Position numbers and translations under genes: made by a program. Below the pieces are notes generated by a model that was not told the origin of the DNA, made no database searches, and was given only the letters and a program-made list of their open reading frames with translations. Positions 8,733-17,821 of a DNA stretch of 64,000 nucleotides are shown piece by piece. How positions within the stretch are numbered: position 1 is the stretch's first letter; every line of letters begins with the position of its first letter. Source of the stretch: Paenibacillus sp. MAHUQ-63. Lineage in GTDB: Bacteria; Bacillota; Bacilli; Paenibacillales; NBRC-103111. Location of the stretch: NCBI RefSeq assembly GCF_028765165.1, contig NZ_JARADB010000014.1, positions 1 through 64,000 of the forward strand, written 5' to 3'.

Positions 8733-8761
8733 ATGATACCAACCATTCCCAAAATAGTCAA
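8733..8761 (-). promoter_or_regulatory. SigA promoter of abrB
   Basis: On the minus strand TTGACT (8761-8756), a 17-base spacer ending in TGG (extended -10) and TATCAT (8738-8733). This predicts a start near 8726 and a leader of about 65 bases. Confidence 0.85.
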
Positions 8762-8763
8762 CT

Positions 8764-8837
8764 GGTTTTTCGCTCTTTCAAGCATAAAATTCATTTTTTT
8801 TCAAAAACCCGTTTTGCATGAAAAAGAGCGAAAAACC
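8764..8837. repeat. long inverted repeat upstream of abrB
   Basis: GGTTTTTCGCTCTTT (8764-8778) is the exact complement of AAAGAGCGAAAAACC (8823-8837). The pairing continues imperfectly inwards (TCAAGCATAAAA with TTTTGCATGA), giving arms of about 25 bases around an AT-rich centre. The left arm ends 3 bp from the abrB -35 box. Its role is unknown; it could be a protein-binding dyad or an RNA hairpin. The rest of the 8662-9033 intergenic region holds the promoters and Spo0A boxes listed beside it. Confidence 0.75.
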
Positions 8838-8947
8838 TTATAGAATAGGGGTTTGTAAATAATATATTACTACCATTCCGCGATAAAAGGATGAATTAGC
8901 CAATGGGTACGCAGAGGTCGAGGGTAAGAAAAATTGGGATTTGCTAA

Positions 8948-9009
8948 TTCGACAAAATACGACATACCTTGTCGAAGTGTTGGATGGAAATGTCGAAAGT
9001 ATGTAGAAT
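8948..9009 (+). promoter_or_regulatory. Spo0A-box array and -10 box of the HD hydrolase gene
   Basis: Three 0A-like sites lie 13-15 bp apart: 8948-8956 (complement TTTGTCGAA, 9 of 9), 8968-8976 (CTTGTCGAA, 8 of 9) and 8989-8997 (AATGTCGAA, 7 of 9). A -10-like TAGAAT sits at 9004-9009. The last box falls where a -35 element would be, as in Spo0A-activated SigA promoters. The first two also form the dyad TTCGACAA/TTGTCGAA. Confidence 0.6.
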
Positions 9010-9033
9010 GGAAGGAAGAGAGGTTGTGGACAG

Positions 9034-10311
9034 ATGAAAGAAGAGAAAGTGTTTAAAGATCCGGTTCATAAATATATTTACGTACAGGATGATACGATCT
9101 GGGATTTAATCAATACGCGGGAGTTTCAGCGACTGCGCCGCATCCGGCAATTGGGCACCTCGTATTTAACTTTCCATGGCGCAGAGCATAGCCGGTTCTC
9201 GCATTCGCTCGGCGTATATGAAGTTACGCGCAAAATCATTTCTCAGTTCGAGCGCAATCAATATGAAGACTGGCCGAAGGAAGAACGGCTGTTGTGCCTG
9301 TGTGCGGCGCTGCTTCACGATTTGGGCCATGGCCCCTTCTCCCATTCCATCGAGAAAGCTTTCGGTACGAGGCATGAAGACTGGTCCTGCAAAATCGTGC
9401 TTGGCGATACGGAGGTCAACAGGGTACTCAGCCGGGTTTCGCCTGATTTTCCGAAAAAGGTGGCTGGCGTTATCTGCAAATCCTATAGCGAGGAAATCGT
9501 CGTTTCCCTAGTCTCCTCTCAGTTGGATGCCGATCGGATGGACTACCTCCTGAGGGATGCGTATTTCACCGGCGTTAACTACGGTACGTTCGATCTGGAG
9601 CGGATTCTTCGTGTCATTCGCCCTTACCGGGGGCATATTGTGGTCAAGGAGAGCGGCATGCATGCCGTTGAGGATTATTTGATGTCCCGCTATCAAATGT
9701 ATTGGCAAGTCTATTTCCATCCGGTGACACGGAGTGCGGAGATTTTGCTGCATAAAATTTTCGCCAGGGCCAAACATTTATACGAGGATCATTATACGTT
9801 TGGCTTCATGACCGACCCGATTCTGCACCTCATTCAGAACCAAATTTCGCTGGACGATTATTTGCTGTTGGATGAATCCGTGATGCAGTCGATGCTGACG
9901 TTCTGGATGAGCGAGAAGGACCTCGTACTGGCCGATATGTGCAAGCGGTTCTTGGATCGGAAGCTGTATAAATACAGCACCTTCGATGAGTCCAATCAGC
10001 GCGTTATTCCGCTTATGGAGCAAGTGATGGAGGAGGTCGGCTTCGATCCGATCTACTACATGGAAATTGATTTCCCGACGAATCAGTCCTATGATGTGTA
10101 CAGACCCGGGGAGACGGAGGACAATTTGCCGATTCTGTTGCTGGATCATAAGGAGACGCTGACGGAAATTACGCATCGGTCGGAGATTGTGCAGTCGATC
10201 AGCGGCTTCCAGATGGGCAAGCATCATGTCTACTATCCGGAGGAGTTTCTCGAACGCTTGAATCCGGGGGATTACCCGGATTTATGGAAGCTGCTCGGCG
10301 AGCGGGATTAG
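9034..10311 (+). CDS. HD-domain phosphohydrolase (YwfO/dGTPase-like)
   Basis: A 425-residue HD-superfamily metal-dependent phosphohydrolase of the SAMHD1/dGTPase-like group. The metal ligands are visible: H57 (HSRFSHSLGV), H95-D96 (LLHDLGHGPFSH) and the Asp of LDADRMDYLLRD near residue 170. Related proteins hydrolyse dNTPs or other nucleotides; B. subtilis YwfO is the closest known relative. The substrate is unproven. The gene sits where B. subtilis has metS. Its upstream region carries Spo0A boxes, which suggests control at entry into sporulation. The ribosome site is GAGAGG, about 10 bases from the ATG. Confidence 0.9.
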   Translation: MKEEKVFKDPVHKYIYVQDDTIWDLINTREFQRLRRIRQLGTSYLTFHGAEHSRFSHSLGVYEVTRKIISQFERNQYEDWPKEERLLCLCAALLHDLGHGPFSHSIEKAFGTRHEDWSCKIVLGDTEVNRVLSRVSPDFPKKVAGVICKSYSEEIVVSLVSSQLDADRMDYLLRDAYFTGVNYGTFDLERILRVIRPYRGHIVVKESGMHAVEDYLMSRYQMYWQVYFHPVTRSAEILLHKIFARAKHLYEDHYTFGFMTDPILHLIQNQISLDDYLLLDESVMQSMLTFWMSEKDLVLADMCKRFLDRKLYKYSTFDESNQRVIPLMEQVMEEVGFDPIYYMEIDFPTNQSYDVYRPGETEDNLPILLLDHKETLTEITHRSEIVQSISGFQMGKHHVYYPEEFLERLNPGDYPDLWKLLGERD

Positions 10312-10366
10312 GAAATAGCTGAATTATGAAAGTATACATAAGAGATAAGGGAGAGTTACAGTTACC

Positions 10367-11134
10367 ATGCTGACGGATTCGCATACACATCTAAATGCAG
10401 AACAGTTTCAAGAGGATCAGGAGGAGGTCATTCAGCGTGCGCGCGATGCCGGTGTTACGCGGATGGTGAATGTCGGATTCAACCGGGAGACGATTCCCAG
10501 TTCCATCGAACTTGCGGAGAAATATGATTTCATCTATACGACAGTGGGATGGCACCCTGTGGATGCTATCGATATGATGCCCGGTGATTTGGAATGGATT
10601 GAATCGCTATGCGCGCATGAGAAGGTGGTCGCTATCGGGGAGATCGGGCTGGACTATCACTGGGATAAGTCGCCGAGGGACGTACAGCAGCGTGTCTTCC
10701 GGGAGCAGATCGCACTTGCGCGGAAGCTGCGGATGCCTATCGTCATTCATAACCGGGACGCCCATCATGATATTCTGACCATATTGAAGGAGGAGAAAGC
10801 GTCCGAGGTCGGGGGCATTATGCACTGCTTCTCGGGCAGCTGGGAGACGGCGAAGCAATGTCTCGACATGAATTTCCATATTTCCTTCGGGGGTCCGGTA
10901 ACGTTCAAGAATGCCAAACAGCCCAAAGAAGTCTTGGCTCAGGTTCCGTTGGACCGGTTGTTAATCGAGACGGATGCCCCTTACCTGACTCCGCATCCTT
11001 TCCGCGGCAAGCGCAATGAATCGGCTTATGTTCGACTGGTCGCTGAGACAGCCGCGGAAATACGGGGGCTTACGCTGGAAGAGATTGCAGAAATTACGAC
11101 AAACAACGCTATTCGTTTGCTAGGACTCAAGTGA
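10367..11134 (+). CDS. tatD: TatD family metal-dependent DNase (YabD)
   Basis: A 255-residue TIM-barrel metallohydrolase. It shows DSHTHLN at the N-terminus (two metal-binding His), GEIGLDYHWD (Glu ligand), HNRDAHHD, MHCFSGS and ETDAPYLTPHPFRGKRNE. TatD enzymes are 3'-5' exonucleases linked to DNA repair and clearance. Length and order match B. subtilis yabD. Its last 15 bases overlap the 3' end of ecsB on the other strand. Confidence 0.95.
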   Translation: MLTDSHTHLNAEQFQEDQEEVIQRARDAGVTRMVNVGFNRETIPSSIELAEKYDFIYTTVGWHPVDAIDMMPGDLEWIESLCAHEKVVAIGEIGLDYHWDKSPRDVQQRVFREQIALARKLRMPIVIHNRDAHHDILTILKEEKASEVGGIMHCFSGSWETAKQCLDMNFHISFGGPVTFKNAKQPKEVLAQVPLDRLLIETDAPYLTPHPFRGKRNESAYVRLVAETAAEIRGLTLEEIAEITTNNAIRLLGLK

Positions 11135-12352
11135 TGCGTTCTTCGCGAATTTGCGCCGAAGGATGACGCCGCAGCCCAGCGAGATGAGAGCGAGCCCTAG
11201 AAGCGGAACTGTGTAATAAATCGGTGTGGAGCGGATGAGCAGAGGCACCGAGAGGATGCACAGCTCCAAGAGCAGGACGGCCCAGATGATGAAGGCCACA
11301 GAGCCTGCTTTCAGCCGGCGGTCCAGCGGATACATCTCCATCCAGAAGGTGTAGCGGTGCGCTCGCTCCAAGGGTGTCAGCTGGATCATCGAGACAAGTA
11401 AGGCGATCAAGAAGATAAGCGTTCTCGCCGCAGGGCTGCTCGAGACGGCGATGGCGAGTGCTCCCAGCAAGGAAACCCGCAGCACGATGGAGAACAGCTC
11501 GGTACGCAGTAAAGTTTTCATATATATGTAGAGATAGGTTGCATCCTGTTTAAAAGGAATAAATCTCGTCACCCCGCTGATCCAGCTTCGGCGGGTTATT
11601 CGCGTTCCCAGCTGAGGCACGTCAACGAACCAGTTGAAGAAGGCGTAAAGCCGTGCCTGCTGCTGCTTTTCCCTTGTAATGAGGTAATCCCAGCCGATGA
11701 CAAATTTGGTGACGTAATGCGCGGCGGTCAGCCAAGCGAGCGTCAGCAGAAGAGCGGCTGCGCTTGCCCAGAATACGCTGCCCAGGAATTGCAGGGATAC
11801 GAGGCCTGCCGTAGCGATCCAGCGAAAGCCTGCCGAAAGCCGTCTAGCCCGCTCGCTCGTGAACCGGCTCTCCTGCCAGCTTGCCAATAAATTGGCTACC
11901 TTTATTAATAGTAGAAGAACCAGCATGACGAGAAAGTGCTGTTCGGAAGACCCGAGACAATGGTGGTACAGCGGCCATAGGACGACCCAGGCAATGAATG
12001 TCCAGAAAGCCTGCAGAGCCAGACTGTACATGAAGCTGCTGCGGAAGTAAGGGCCCATTCGATGCTCGGCGGGAAGCAGGAACATCCGGTCGGCGCCCCT
12101 GACCAACGTGCGAATCGGGCTTGATGCCAGCAGGGGGACAAGCAGCAGGAGGACGACCCAAAGATAGGGATAATCTGTCGGAAGACGCTGTAATATTTTT
12201 GCATAATAATAGGAAGAAACGATGACAAGAAATAACAGCAGGCCGAAAAAATTGCTGCGTGCCGCATACTGCAGATAGCCCATGGATTCCTTCATATAAT
12301 GTTCGAATCTGCGCTGCCACAGGGTGCGGGTGTCTAGGTCCATGGCATTCAT
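11120..12352 (-). CDS. ecsB: ABC transporter permease EcsB
   Basis: A 410-residue integral membrane protein with paired hydrophobic segments along its length, of the EcsB family. EcsB with the ATPase EcsA affects regulated intramembrane proteolysis by RasP, secretion and competence in B. subtilis; the transported substrate is not established. The start overlaps the ecsA stop by 4 bases (ATGA), indicating translational coupling. It is convergent with tatD. In B. subtilis ecsAB lies elsewhere in the genome. Confidence 0.86.
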   Translation of the reverse strand: MNAMDLDTRTLWQRRFEHYMKESMGYLQYAARSNFFGLLLFLVIVSSYYYAKILQRLPTDYPYLWVVLLLLVPLLASSPIRTLVRGADRMFLLPAEHRMGPYFRSSFMYSLALQAFWTFIAWVVLWPLYHHCLGSSEQHFLVMLVLLLLIKVANLLASWQESRFTSERARRLSAGFRWIATAGLVSLQFLGSVFWASAAALLLTLAWLTAAHYVTKFVIGWDYLITREKQQQARLYAFFNWFVDVPQLGTRITRRSWISGVTRFIPFKQDATYLYIYMKTLLRTELFSIVLRVSLLGALAIAVSSSPAARTLIFLIALLVSMIQLTPLERAHRYTFWMEMYPLDRRLKAGSVAFIIWAVLLLELCILSVPLLIRSTPIYYTVPLLGLALISLGCGVILRRKFAKNASLES

Positions 12353-13092
12353 AAGGACTCCCCTTTGACCAGTTTATAGAAGATGTCGTCCAGTGACGCT
12401 TGCTGGAGCCCGGTTTGCTGACGCAATTCGACTAAATCTCCCTGTGCGACCATATGCCCTTTGTGCAGAACGACATAGTTATCGCAATATTTCTCAATTG
12501 TAGACAAAATGTGTGACGAAATCAGGAAACTTGCGCCTCGGCGTTTCATCTGCACCATAAGCTCCAATAAAGAGCGGATCGCCAAAGGATCGAGGCCGAG
12601 GAACGGTTCGTCGATAATGTACAAGGAAGGCTCGATAAGGAAGGCATTCATGATCATGACCTTCTGTTTCATTCCTTTGGACAAGTGGCTGGCGAAGGCG
12701 TTCAGCTTGTCCTGCATCTGAAATTGCTCCAGAAGCTTCTGCGAGCGCGACAAGTAATCCGCTTCGTTTAATCCGTAAGCCCTAGCGGTGAGCTCGAGGT
12801 GCTCGCGGATCGTCAATTCTTCATACAGCTCCGGACTTTCCGGCACGTATGCGTAAGTTGCGCGATAAGGCAGCGGGTTCTCCGCCAGCGTCAGGCCGTT
12901 GATTTTGATCGATCCCTTTTGCGGTTGAAGCAGGCCGAGGATATTTTTGATTGTTGTGCTTTTACCTGCTCCATTCAATCCGATCAATCCCATCATTTCG
13001 CCTTGTCGAATCGAAAATGTGAGGTCATGAAGTACAGGTTTATTTGGCAAATATCCCCCATATAAAGCGTTTACTTCTAGAATGGGCCCCAT
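12349..13092 (-). CDS. ecsA: ABC transporter ATP-binding protein EcsA
   Basis: A 247-residue ABC ATPase. Walker A is GLNGAGKST, the signature is LSKGMKQK, Walker B is LYIIDEPFLGLD and the switch His is in LISSHIL. AGGGAGG precedes the ATG. On the minus strand a TATAAT at 13157-13152 could be its -10, but no good -35 accompanies it. The region upstream (13093-13312) holds no gene; it contains two imperfect direct repeats, CCTAGTTTCGTA (13177-13188) and CCTAGTATTCGTA (13206-13218), of unknown meaning. Confidence 0.9.
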   Translation of the reverse strand: MGPILEVNALYGGYLPNKPVLHDLTFSIRQGEMMGLIGLNGAGKSTTIKNILGLLQPQKGSIKINGLTLAENPLPYRATYAYVPESPELYEELTIREHLELTARAYGLNEADYLSRSQKLLEQFQMQDKLNAFASHLSKGMKQKVMIMNAFLIEPSLYIIDEPFLGLDPLAIRSLLELMVQMKRRGASFLISSHILSTIEKYCDNYVVLHKGHMVAQGDLVELRQQTGLQQASLDDIFYKLVKGESL

Positions 13093-13312
13093 CTCATAGC
13101 CTCCCTGAATAGCAAATTATTGGTATTTCGGAACGTATTTCTTTCACGAACATTATAAACAAATTTAGTTTCTAAGCCTAGTTTCGTAGTGAAAACACGA
13201 AAAAACCTAGTATTCGTACGTTATAGTGAGAAAAAGGTAGATAAAAAGTGGTTTTATTTCACAAACAAGCGAATTTTAATCGATTTAGCCCTTTTTAATA
13301 GGTGTCAATCCC

Positions 13313-13341
13313 TTTACAGCCAGAGATTAACAGCGTAATAT
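13313..13341 (+). promoter_or_regulatory. SigA promoter for the riboswitch leader
   Basis: TTTACA (13313-13318), a 17-base spacer and TAATAT (13336-13341). A start near 13348 would place the whole riboswitch and its terminator in the leader. Confidence 0.65.
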
Positions 13342-13375
13342 ACTTTTCATAATAACTTAATAACCAATTTGCCAT

Positions 13376-13580
13376 TTTTCCATTCGCTGAGTTCCAATTA
13401 TGGGAACGGGGGAACCACTGTAAGCCGGATTAGCGCATAAGCTGATCAAGCGAACAGAGTGTGTAACAGGGGTGAATCTTGGGTGTTAAACGTAAGTTGA
13501 CATCCGAGTAGGGCGACTCTCACGTCCGAATCCGTCAGCTAACCTCGTAAGCGTAAGAGAGGTAACGATTGTCGTGCGTG
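13376..13580 (+). promoter_or_regulatory. cyclic di-AMP riboswitch (ydaO-yuaA class)
   Basis: The conserved blocks of the ydaO class appear in order: CGCTGAGTTC, GGGAACGGGGGAACCA, AGGGGTGAATC, GTTGACATCCGAGTAGGGCG, CCGAATCCGTCAGC and TAACCTCGTAAGCG. The family binds two c-di-AMP molecules and normally switches transcription off. A strong terminator lies 30 bases downstream and a yabE-type cell-wall gene follows, a known target class. End positions are approximate. Confidence 0.93.
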
Positions 13581-13610
13581 CTATTTTGTGTATTTAACTA
13601 TGCAAACTAA

Positions 13611-13647
13611 GCCAGCGAGAAGAGTCCTCTTCTTGCTGGCTTTTTAT
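13611..13647 (+). terminator. riboswitch expression-platform terminator
   Basis: GCCAGCGAGAAGA pairs with TCTTCTTGCTGGC (one G-T pair) over a GTCC loop, followed by TTTTTAT. It lies between the riboswitch and yabE, so ligand binding probably favours termination. The next 200 bases (13650-13857) hold no gene. Confidence 0.9.
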
Positions 13648-13857
13648 TTCCTGTAAGGACCTATCCGATCCGGACGACGATTCGCGTACCGGAACTCAGA
13701 GGAGGATGAACCGGCAATCGGGGTGAATCGCCGATTCGCAGCTCTATATTCAGCGGGCTGGCGGTGATGAACACGTTAAGTTAAATTTAAACCTTAGTCG
13801 CGTCAAATCTAATCATGCTGTAACCTGGCGGCGAGGCTTTGAAGGAGGACCGAAGAA

Positions 13858-14997
13858 GTGGGCAGTATCTCTTTAAGCGAGACCCATGTAAAACGATCAT
13901 CCAGCATGTCCTTCGCATTGCGATGGAAGCATGAAAACTTGCGTTTGATTTTGAGTTTGGCTCTTATCTCAATCGCAATGACTTTCATGTTTTTGGTGTT
14001 GTTGTACGGTACGGCTACCAAGAGCGTATCCGTGGTTGTGAATGGACAAGAAACCGTTGTGCACACGAAGCAATGGGTCCTGCAACGCCTACTGGATGAA
14101 CAAGCCATAACGATTGGTGAACACGATGAAATATCTGCAGAGCCTTCGACTACGATCAAGGGCGGAGATAAATTCGTCATCGAACACGCTTCCCCAATTC
14201 AATTGACTGCTGATGGAAAGACCACCACTGTTTACACAACTGCAAGAACGGTCGAAAGTGCATTGCAACGTTTACATATTGCACTTGGGGAGCAAGATAA
14301 ATTAACTCCTGAACCGACAGCCGCTCTGAACGCCGGCGATGAGATCAAGATCGTCCGCGTAAAGAAAGAGACGGAGGAAGTGACCGAAGCGATTGCATTC
14401 GATACCGAGAAGAAGAACGATGCATCGATGCTTAAAGGCAAAGAGCAAGTTGTTCAAGAAGGCAAAGAGGGCGTTCTGCTGAAAAAGAAAGAGAAAACGT
14501 ATGAAGACGGTGTACTCGTTGCGGAAGCCGTTGTAAGCCAAGAAGTGAAGCAAGAAAGCGTCAATAAAGTCGTGTCCGTCGGCACGAAAAATCCCGTTGT
14601 TGTTCTATCGGCCTCATCTCCAAGTGTGGATGAAGTTTCTAAAAATGGTGTTACATTCGGCTATAAGCAAATTCTGAAAAATGTGAAGCTGACCGCCTAT
14701 TCGGCAGGGGTTGATTCGACAGGCAAAGCGGAAGGAACTCCTGGGTACGGTAAGACATACACAGGAACTACGGTTACTGAAGGCAGAACGATTGCAGTTG
14801 ATCCCAAGGTGATCCCGCTCGGATGGTGGGTTTACATTGAGGGTGTGGGCTTCCGTCGTGCCGAAGATATCGGCAGCGGTGTGAAAGGCCAAATGATTGA
14901 CGTATACTTCGAAGACCATAACTATGCCAATAAATTCGGAACGAAACAAGGGTACACCGTATATGTCGTAGGACCAAAAAAACCGTCTGAAAACTAA
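13858..14997 (+). CDS. yabE: YabE-type cell-wall protein: DUF348 x2, G5, 3D domain
   Basis: A 379-residue secreted or membrane-anchored protein. A transmembrane/signal segment spans about residues 29-51, followed by two DUF348 domains (about 55-155), a G5 domain (about 160-245) and a C-terminal 3D domain (about 275-375). The 3D domain holds the Asp residues typical of MltA/RpfB-like folds (AVDPKVIPLG, RAEDIGSGVKG, IDVYFEDH). B. subtilis YabE is an autolysin-like protein related to resuscitation-promoting factors. The GTG start follows AAGGAGG by 11 bases. The riboswitch upstream ties its expression to c-di-AMP and so to wall and osmotic homeostasis. Confidence 0.92.
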   Translation: MGSISLSETHVKRSSSMSFALRWKHENLRLILSLALISIAMTFMFLVLLYGTATKSVSVVVNGQETVVHTKQWVLQRLLDEQAITIGEHDEISAEPSTTIKGGDKFVIEHASPIQLTADGKTTTVYTTARTVESALQRLHIALGEQDKLTPEPTAALNAGDEIKIVRVKKETEEVTEAIAFDTEKKNDASMLKGKEQVVQEGKEGVLLKKKEKTYEDGVLVAEAVVSQEVKQESVNKVVSVGTKNPVVVLSASSPSVDEVSKNGVTFGYKQILKNVKLTAYSAGVDSTGKAEGTPGYGKTYTGTTVTEGRTIAVDPKVIPLGWWVYIEGVGFRRAEDIGSGVKGQMIDVYFEDHNYANKFGTKQGYTVYVVGPKKPSEN

Positions 14998-15062
14998 GTG
15001 TAAACGTCTGTTATAGCGGGAAGAATGTCATATATACGTGGCCAGGCTGGCAGTCTGGGCGA

Positions 15063-15088
15063 AAGAAGAGGGGTCCCCTCTTCTTTTT
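15063..15088 (+). terminator. yabE terminator
   Basis: AAGAAGAGGGG and CCCCTCTTCTT form a near-perfect palindrome followed by a T run. Confidence 0.88.
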
Positions 15089-15160
15089 CTGCGTAGATAA
15101 GATATTATATACTTTAGGCTTGCAATGGCTGTATCTGGGGTACGGAAAGGGAATCGATTT

Positions 15161-15706
15161 ATGATCAAAGAAGTCATTGTCGTCGAAGGCAAGGATGACA
15201 CGGCCGCGATCCGCCGAGCTGTCGAGGCGGATACGATAGAAACCGGCGGCTCCGCCATCGGGCAAGCCGTCTTGAAACGCATTGCGCTAGCGCAGCAGCG
15301 CAGAGGCGTTATTATTTTCACGGATCCCGATCACGCCGGCGAGCGGATCCGCAAGATTGTCACCGCCAAGGTGCCGGGCTGCAAGCATGCCTTCATCACG
15401 CAGGAGCAGGCGGAGTACAAGGGCGACATCGGCGTGGAGAATGCGTCGCCGGAGACGATCCGGCAGGCGCTGCAGAACCTTCGGACGGAGTACGAAGGGG
15501 CTGTCTCGCAGCTAACCATGGAGGATCTCGTGAAGGCAGGGCTGATCGTCCATCCCGAGGCTGCGTCACGCCGGCTCGTTGTAGGGAACGCGCTTGGCAT
15601 CGGCTACTGCAATGGCAAGCAATTTTATAAGCGATGTGCGATGTTCCAGATTTCGCGTGAGGAATTCGAGGCGGCTCTGGAGCATCTGGAAACGACGAAT
15701 ATATAG
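15161..15706 (+). CDS. rnmV: ribonuclease M5
   Basis: A 181-residue Toprim-domain nuclease that makes the final cuts maturing 5S rRNA. The Toprim glutamate motif VVEGKDD (residues 5-11) and the aspartate motif FTDPDHAGERIR are intact. The ATG at 15161 follows GAAAGGGA; an in-frame ATG at 15125 lacks a ribosome site. It is followed after 18 bases by ksgA, the conserved order. Confidence 0.95.
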   Translation: MIKEVIVVEGKDDTAAIRRAVEADTIETGGSAIGQAVLKRIALAQQRRGVIIFTDPDHAGERIRKIVTAKVPGCKHAFITQEQAEYKGDIGVENASPETIRQALQNLRTEYEGAVSQLTMEDLVKAGLIVHPEAASRRLVVGNALGIGYCNGKQFYKRCAMFQISREEFEAALEHLETTNI

Positions 15707-16633
<927 letters not shown>

Positions 16634-16639
16634 ACCCGC

Positions 16640-16667
16640 ACCAAATGCCCAGTCCCGCCATAGGATA
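16640..16667 (+). promoter_or_regulatory. SigK promoter of yabG
   Basis: cACC, 16 bases, then CATAGGATA (16659-16667) is an exact match to the SigK pattern mACm-N16-CATAnnnTA. yabG is a SigK gene in B. subtilis. Confidence 0.78.
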
Positions 16668-16689
16668 ACCCTAGGAGGGGATTGGTGCG

Positions 16690-17568
16690 ATGAGGCAAGG
16701 AGATTTTGTAACCCGTAAATCCTATGGCGGCGACGTCATGTTTAAGATTGAACGCATTGAACAACTGAAGGCTATCCTGCGCGGTGTCGATTATAGATTG
16801 CTTGCAGATGCGCCCTTAGTGGATTTAACGTTGAGGAACCCAGCCGATTCGGCGGATCTGGATCATCCCCGGTCGAGTTCGCCGGAGTTCCGAGAATCGC
16901 TGCGGAGACTCGCAGTATCCCAGATGCAGCTGCAGGAGAAGAATCATCATTCCGTGACGCATAACCAGAAGCCTGGCATGGGGTATTTCGAAGTGCCCGG
17001 CAAGGTGCTGCACTTGGACGGAGACCCGACCTATCTGCGCAAAAGCATGCAGCTTTACGGAGAGCTGCGGGTACCGGCAGAAGGCTATTATATTCCCGAA
17101 TCCCAAATGGCTGACGCACTTCACCGGCTGCTTCCGCAAATCAAGCCGGACATTGTGGTCATTACCGGGCATGACGGCATTCTGAAGCATCGCAAAGCGG
17201 CCGGTCCGAGCGGTTTGGCCAGCTATAAGAACTCGCAGAACTTCGTCAACGCGGTCCATGTGGCCCGGCAGTATGAACGCAATCGGGATTCGATGATTAT
17301 CGTGGCCGGTGCCTGTCAGTCGCATTTCGAGGCGCTGCTGCGCGCGGGGGCGAATTTCGCTAGCTCGCCGGCCCGTATCCTCATACACGCCCTGGATCCG
17401 CTCTGTATTGCCGCGAAGCTGTCTTATACGTCAGTGAAGGACACCATATCCATGCTGGACATTATGGACTTAACGGTAACGGGTCTGGACGGACTGGGAG
17501 GCGTAGAGACGAGAGGGAGCTACCGGATGGGGGTTCCTGGCATTCAACATACCGAAGAGCATACGTGA
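16690..17568 (+). CDS. yabG: sporulation-specific cysteine protease YabG
   Basis: A 292-residue YabG (peptidase family U57). In B. subtilis it processes spore coat proteins such as SpoIVA and SafA in the mother cell and prepares them for cross-linking. Recognisable blocks are GDFVTRKSYGGDVMF at the start, KPDIVVITGHDG, and the VAGACQSHFEALLRAGANFASSP segment with the conserved Cys and His. AGGAGGGG precedes the ATG. A SigK promoter lies upstream. Confidence 0.94.
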   Translation: MRQGDFVTRKSYGGDVMFKIERIEQLKAILRGVDYRLLADAPLVDLTLRNPADSADLDHPRSSSPEFRESLRRLAVSQMQLQEKNHHSVTHNQKPGMGYFEVPGKVLHLDGDPTYLRKSMQLYGELRVPAEGYYIPESQMADALHRLLPQIKPDIVVITGHDGILKHRKAAGPSGLASYKNSQNFVNAVHVARQYERNRDSMIIVAGACQSHFEALLRAGANFASSPARILIHALDPLCIAAKLSYTSVKDTISMLDIMDLTVTGLDGLGGVETRGSYRMGVPGIQHTEEHT

Positions 17569-17588
17569 ACGGTGCTTACTCATATAAT

Positions 17589-17645
17589 GACACTTTCCTA
17601 ATGGCCGGCTCCTTGGCGGAGTTGGCGGGGGAGTGTCTTTTTTTA
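17589..17645 (+). terminator. yabG terminator
   Basis: GACACTTTCC pairs imperfectly with GGGGGAGTGTC, with an inner stem, followed by seven T. Confidence 0.75.
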
Positions 17646-17724
17646 TTGGAAAAGTGTGAATAATTTGCGAACTTTGGAGACAACCTGTACAATGGGCAAT
17701 TCGAGAATTAGGCGAAAATGCCGT

Positions 17725-17754
17725 TGACAACTGGATTGAGGTGCTGATATAATA
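17725..17754 (+). promoter_or_regulatory. veg promoter P1 (SigA)
   Basis: TTGACA (17725-17730), an 18-base spacer and TATAAT (17749-17754): both hexamers are exact consensus. Confidence 0.88.
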
Positions 17755-17765
17755 TTTGACCTCAT

Positions 17766-17794
17766 TTGACATGCCTGTCAGAATGGGTTATAAT
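17766..17794 (+). promoter_or_regulatory. veg promoter P2 (SigA), full consensus
   Basis: TTGACA (17766-17771), a 17-base spacer and TATAAT (17789-17794): exact consensus hexamers at the optimal spacing, only 12 bases after P1. Confidence 0.9.
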
Positions 17795-17821
17795 TACTTA
17801 GGAAAGAGGTGGTAGTTGACA

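Noticed and set aside
13700-13735. Second c-di-AMP riboswitch fragment (GATGAACC followed by GGGGTGAATC at 13720-13729)
   Set aside because: Only two short motifs recur. The rest of the aptamer is missing, so chance similarity is more likely.
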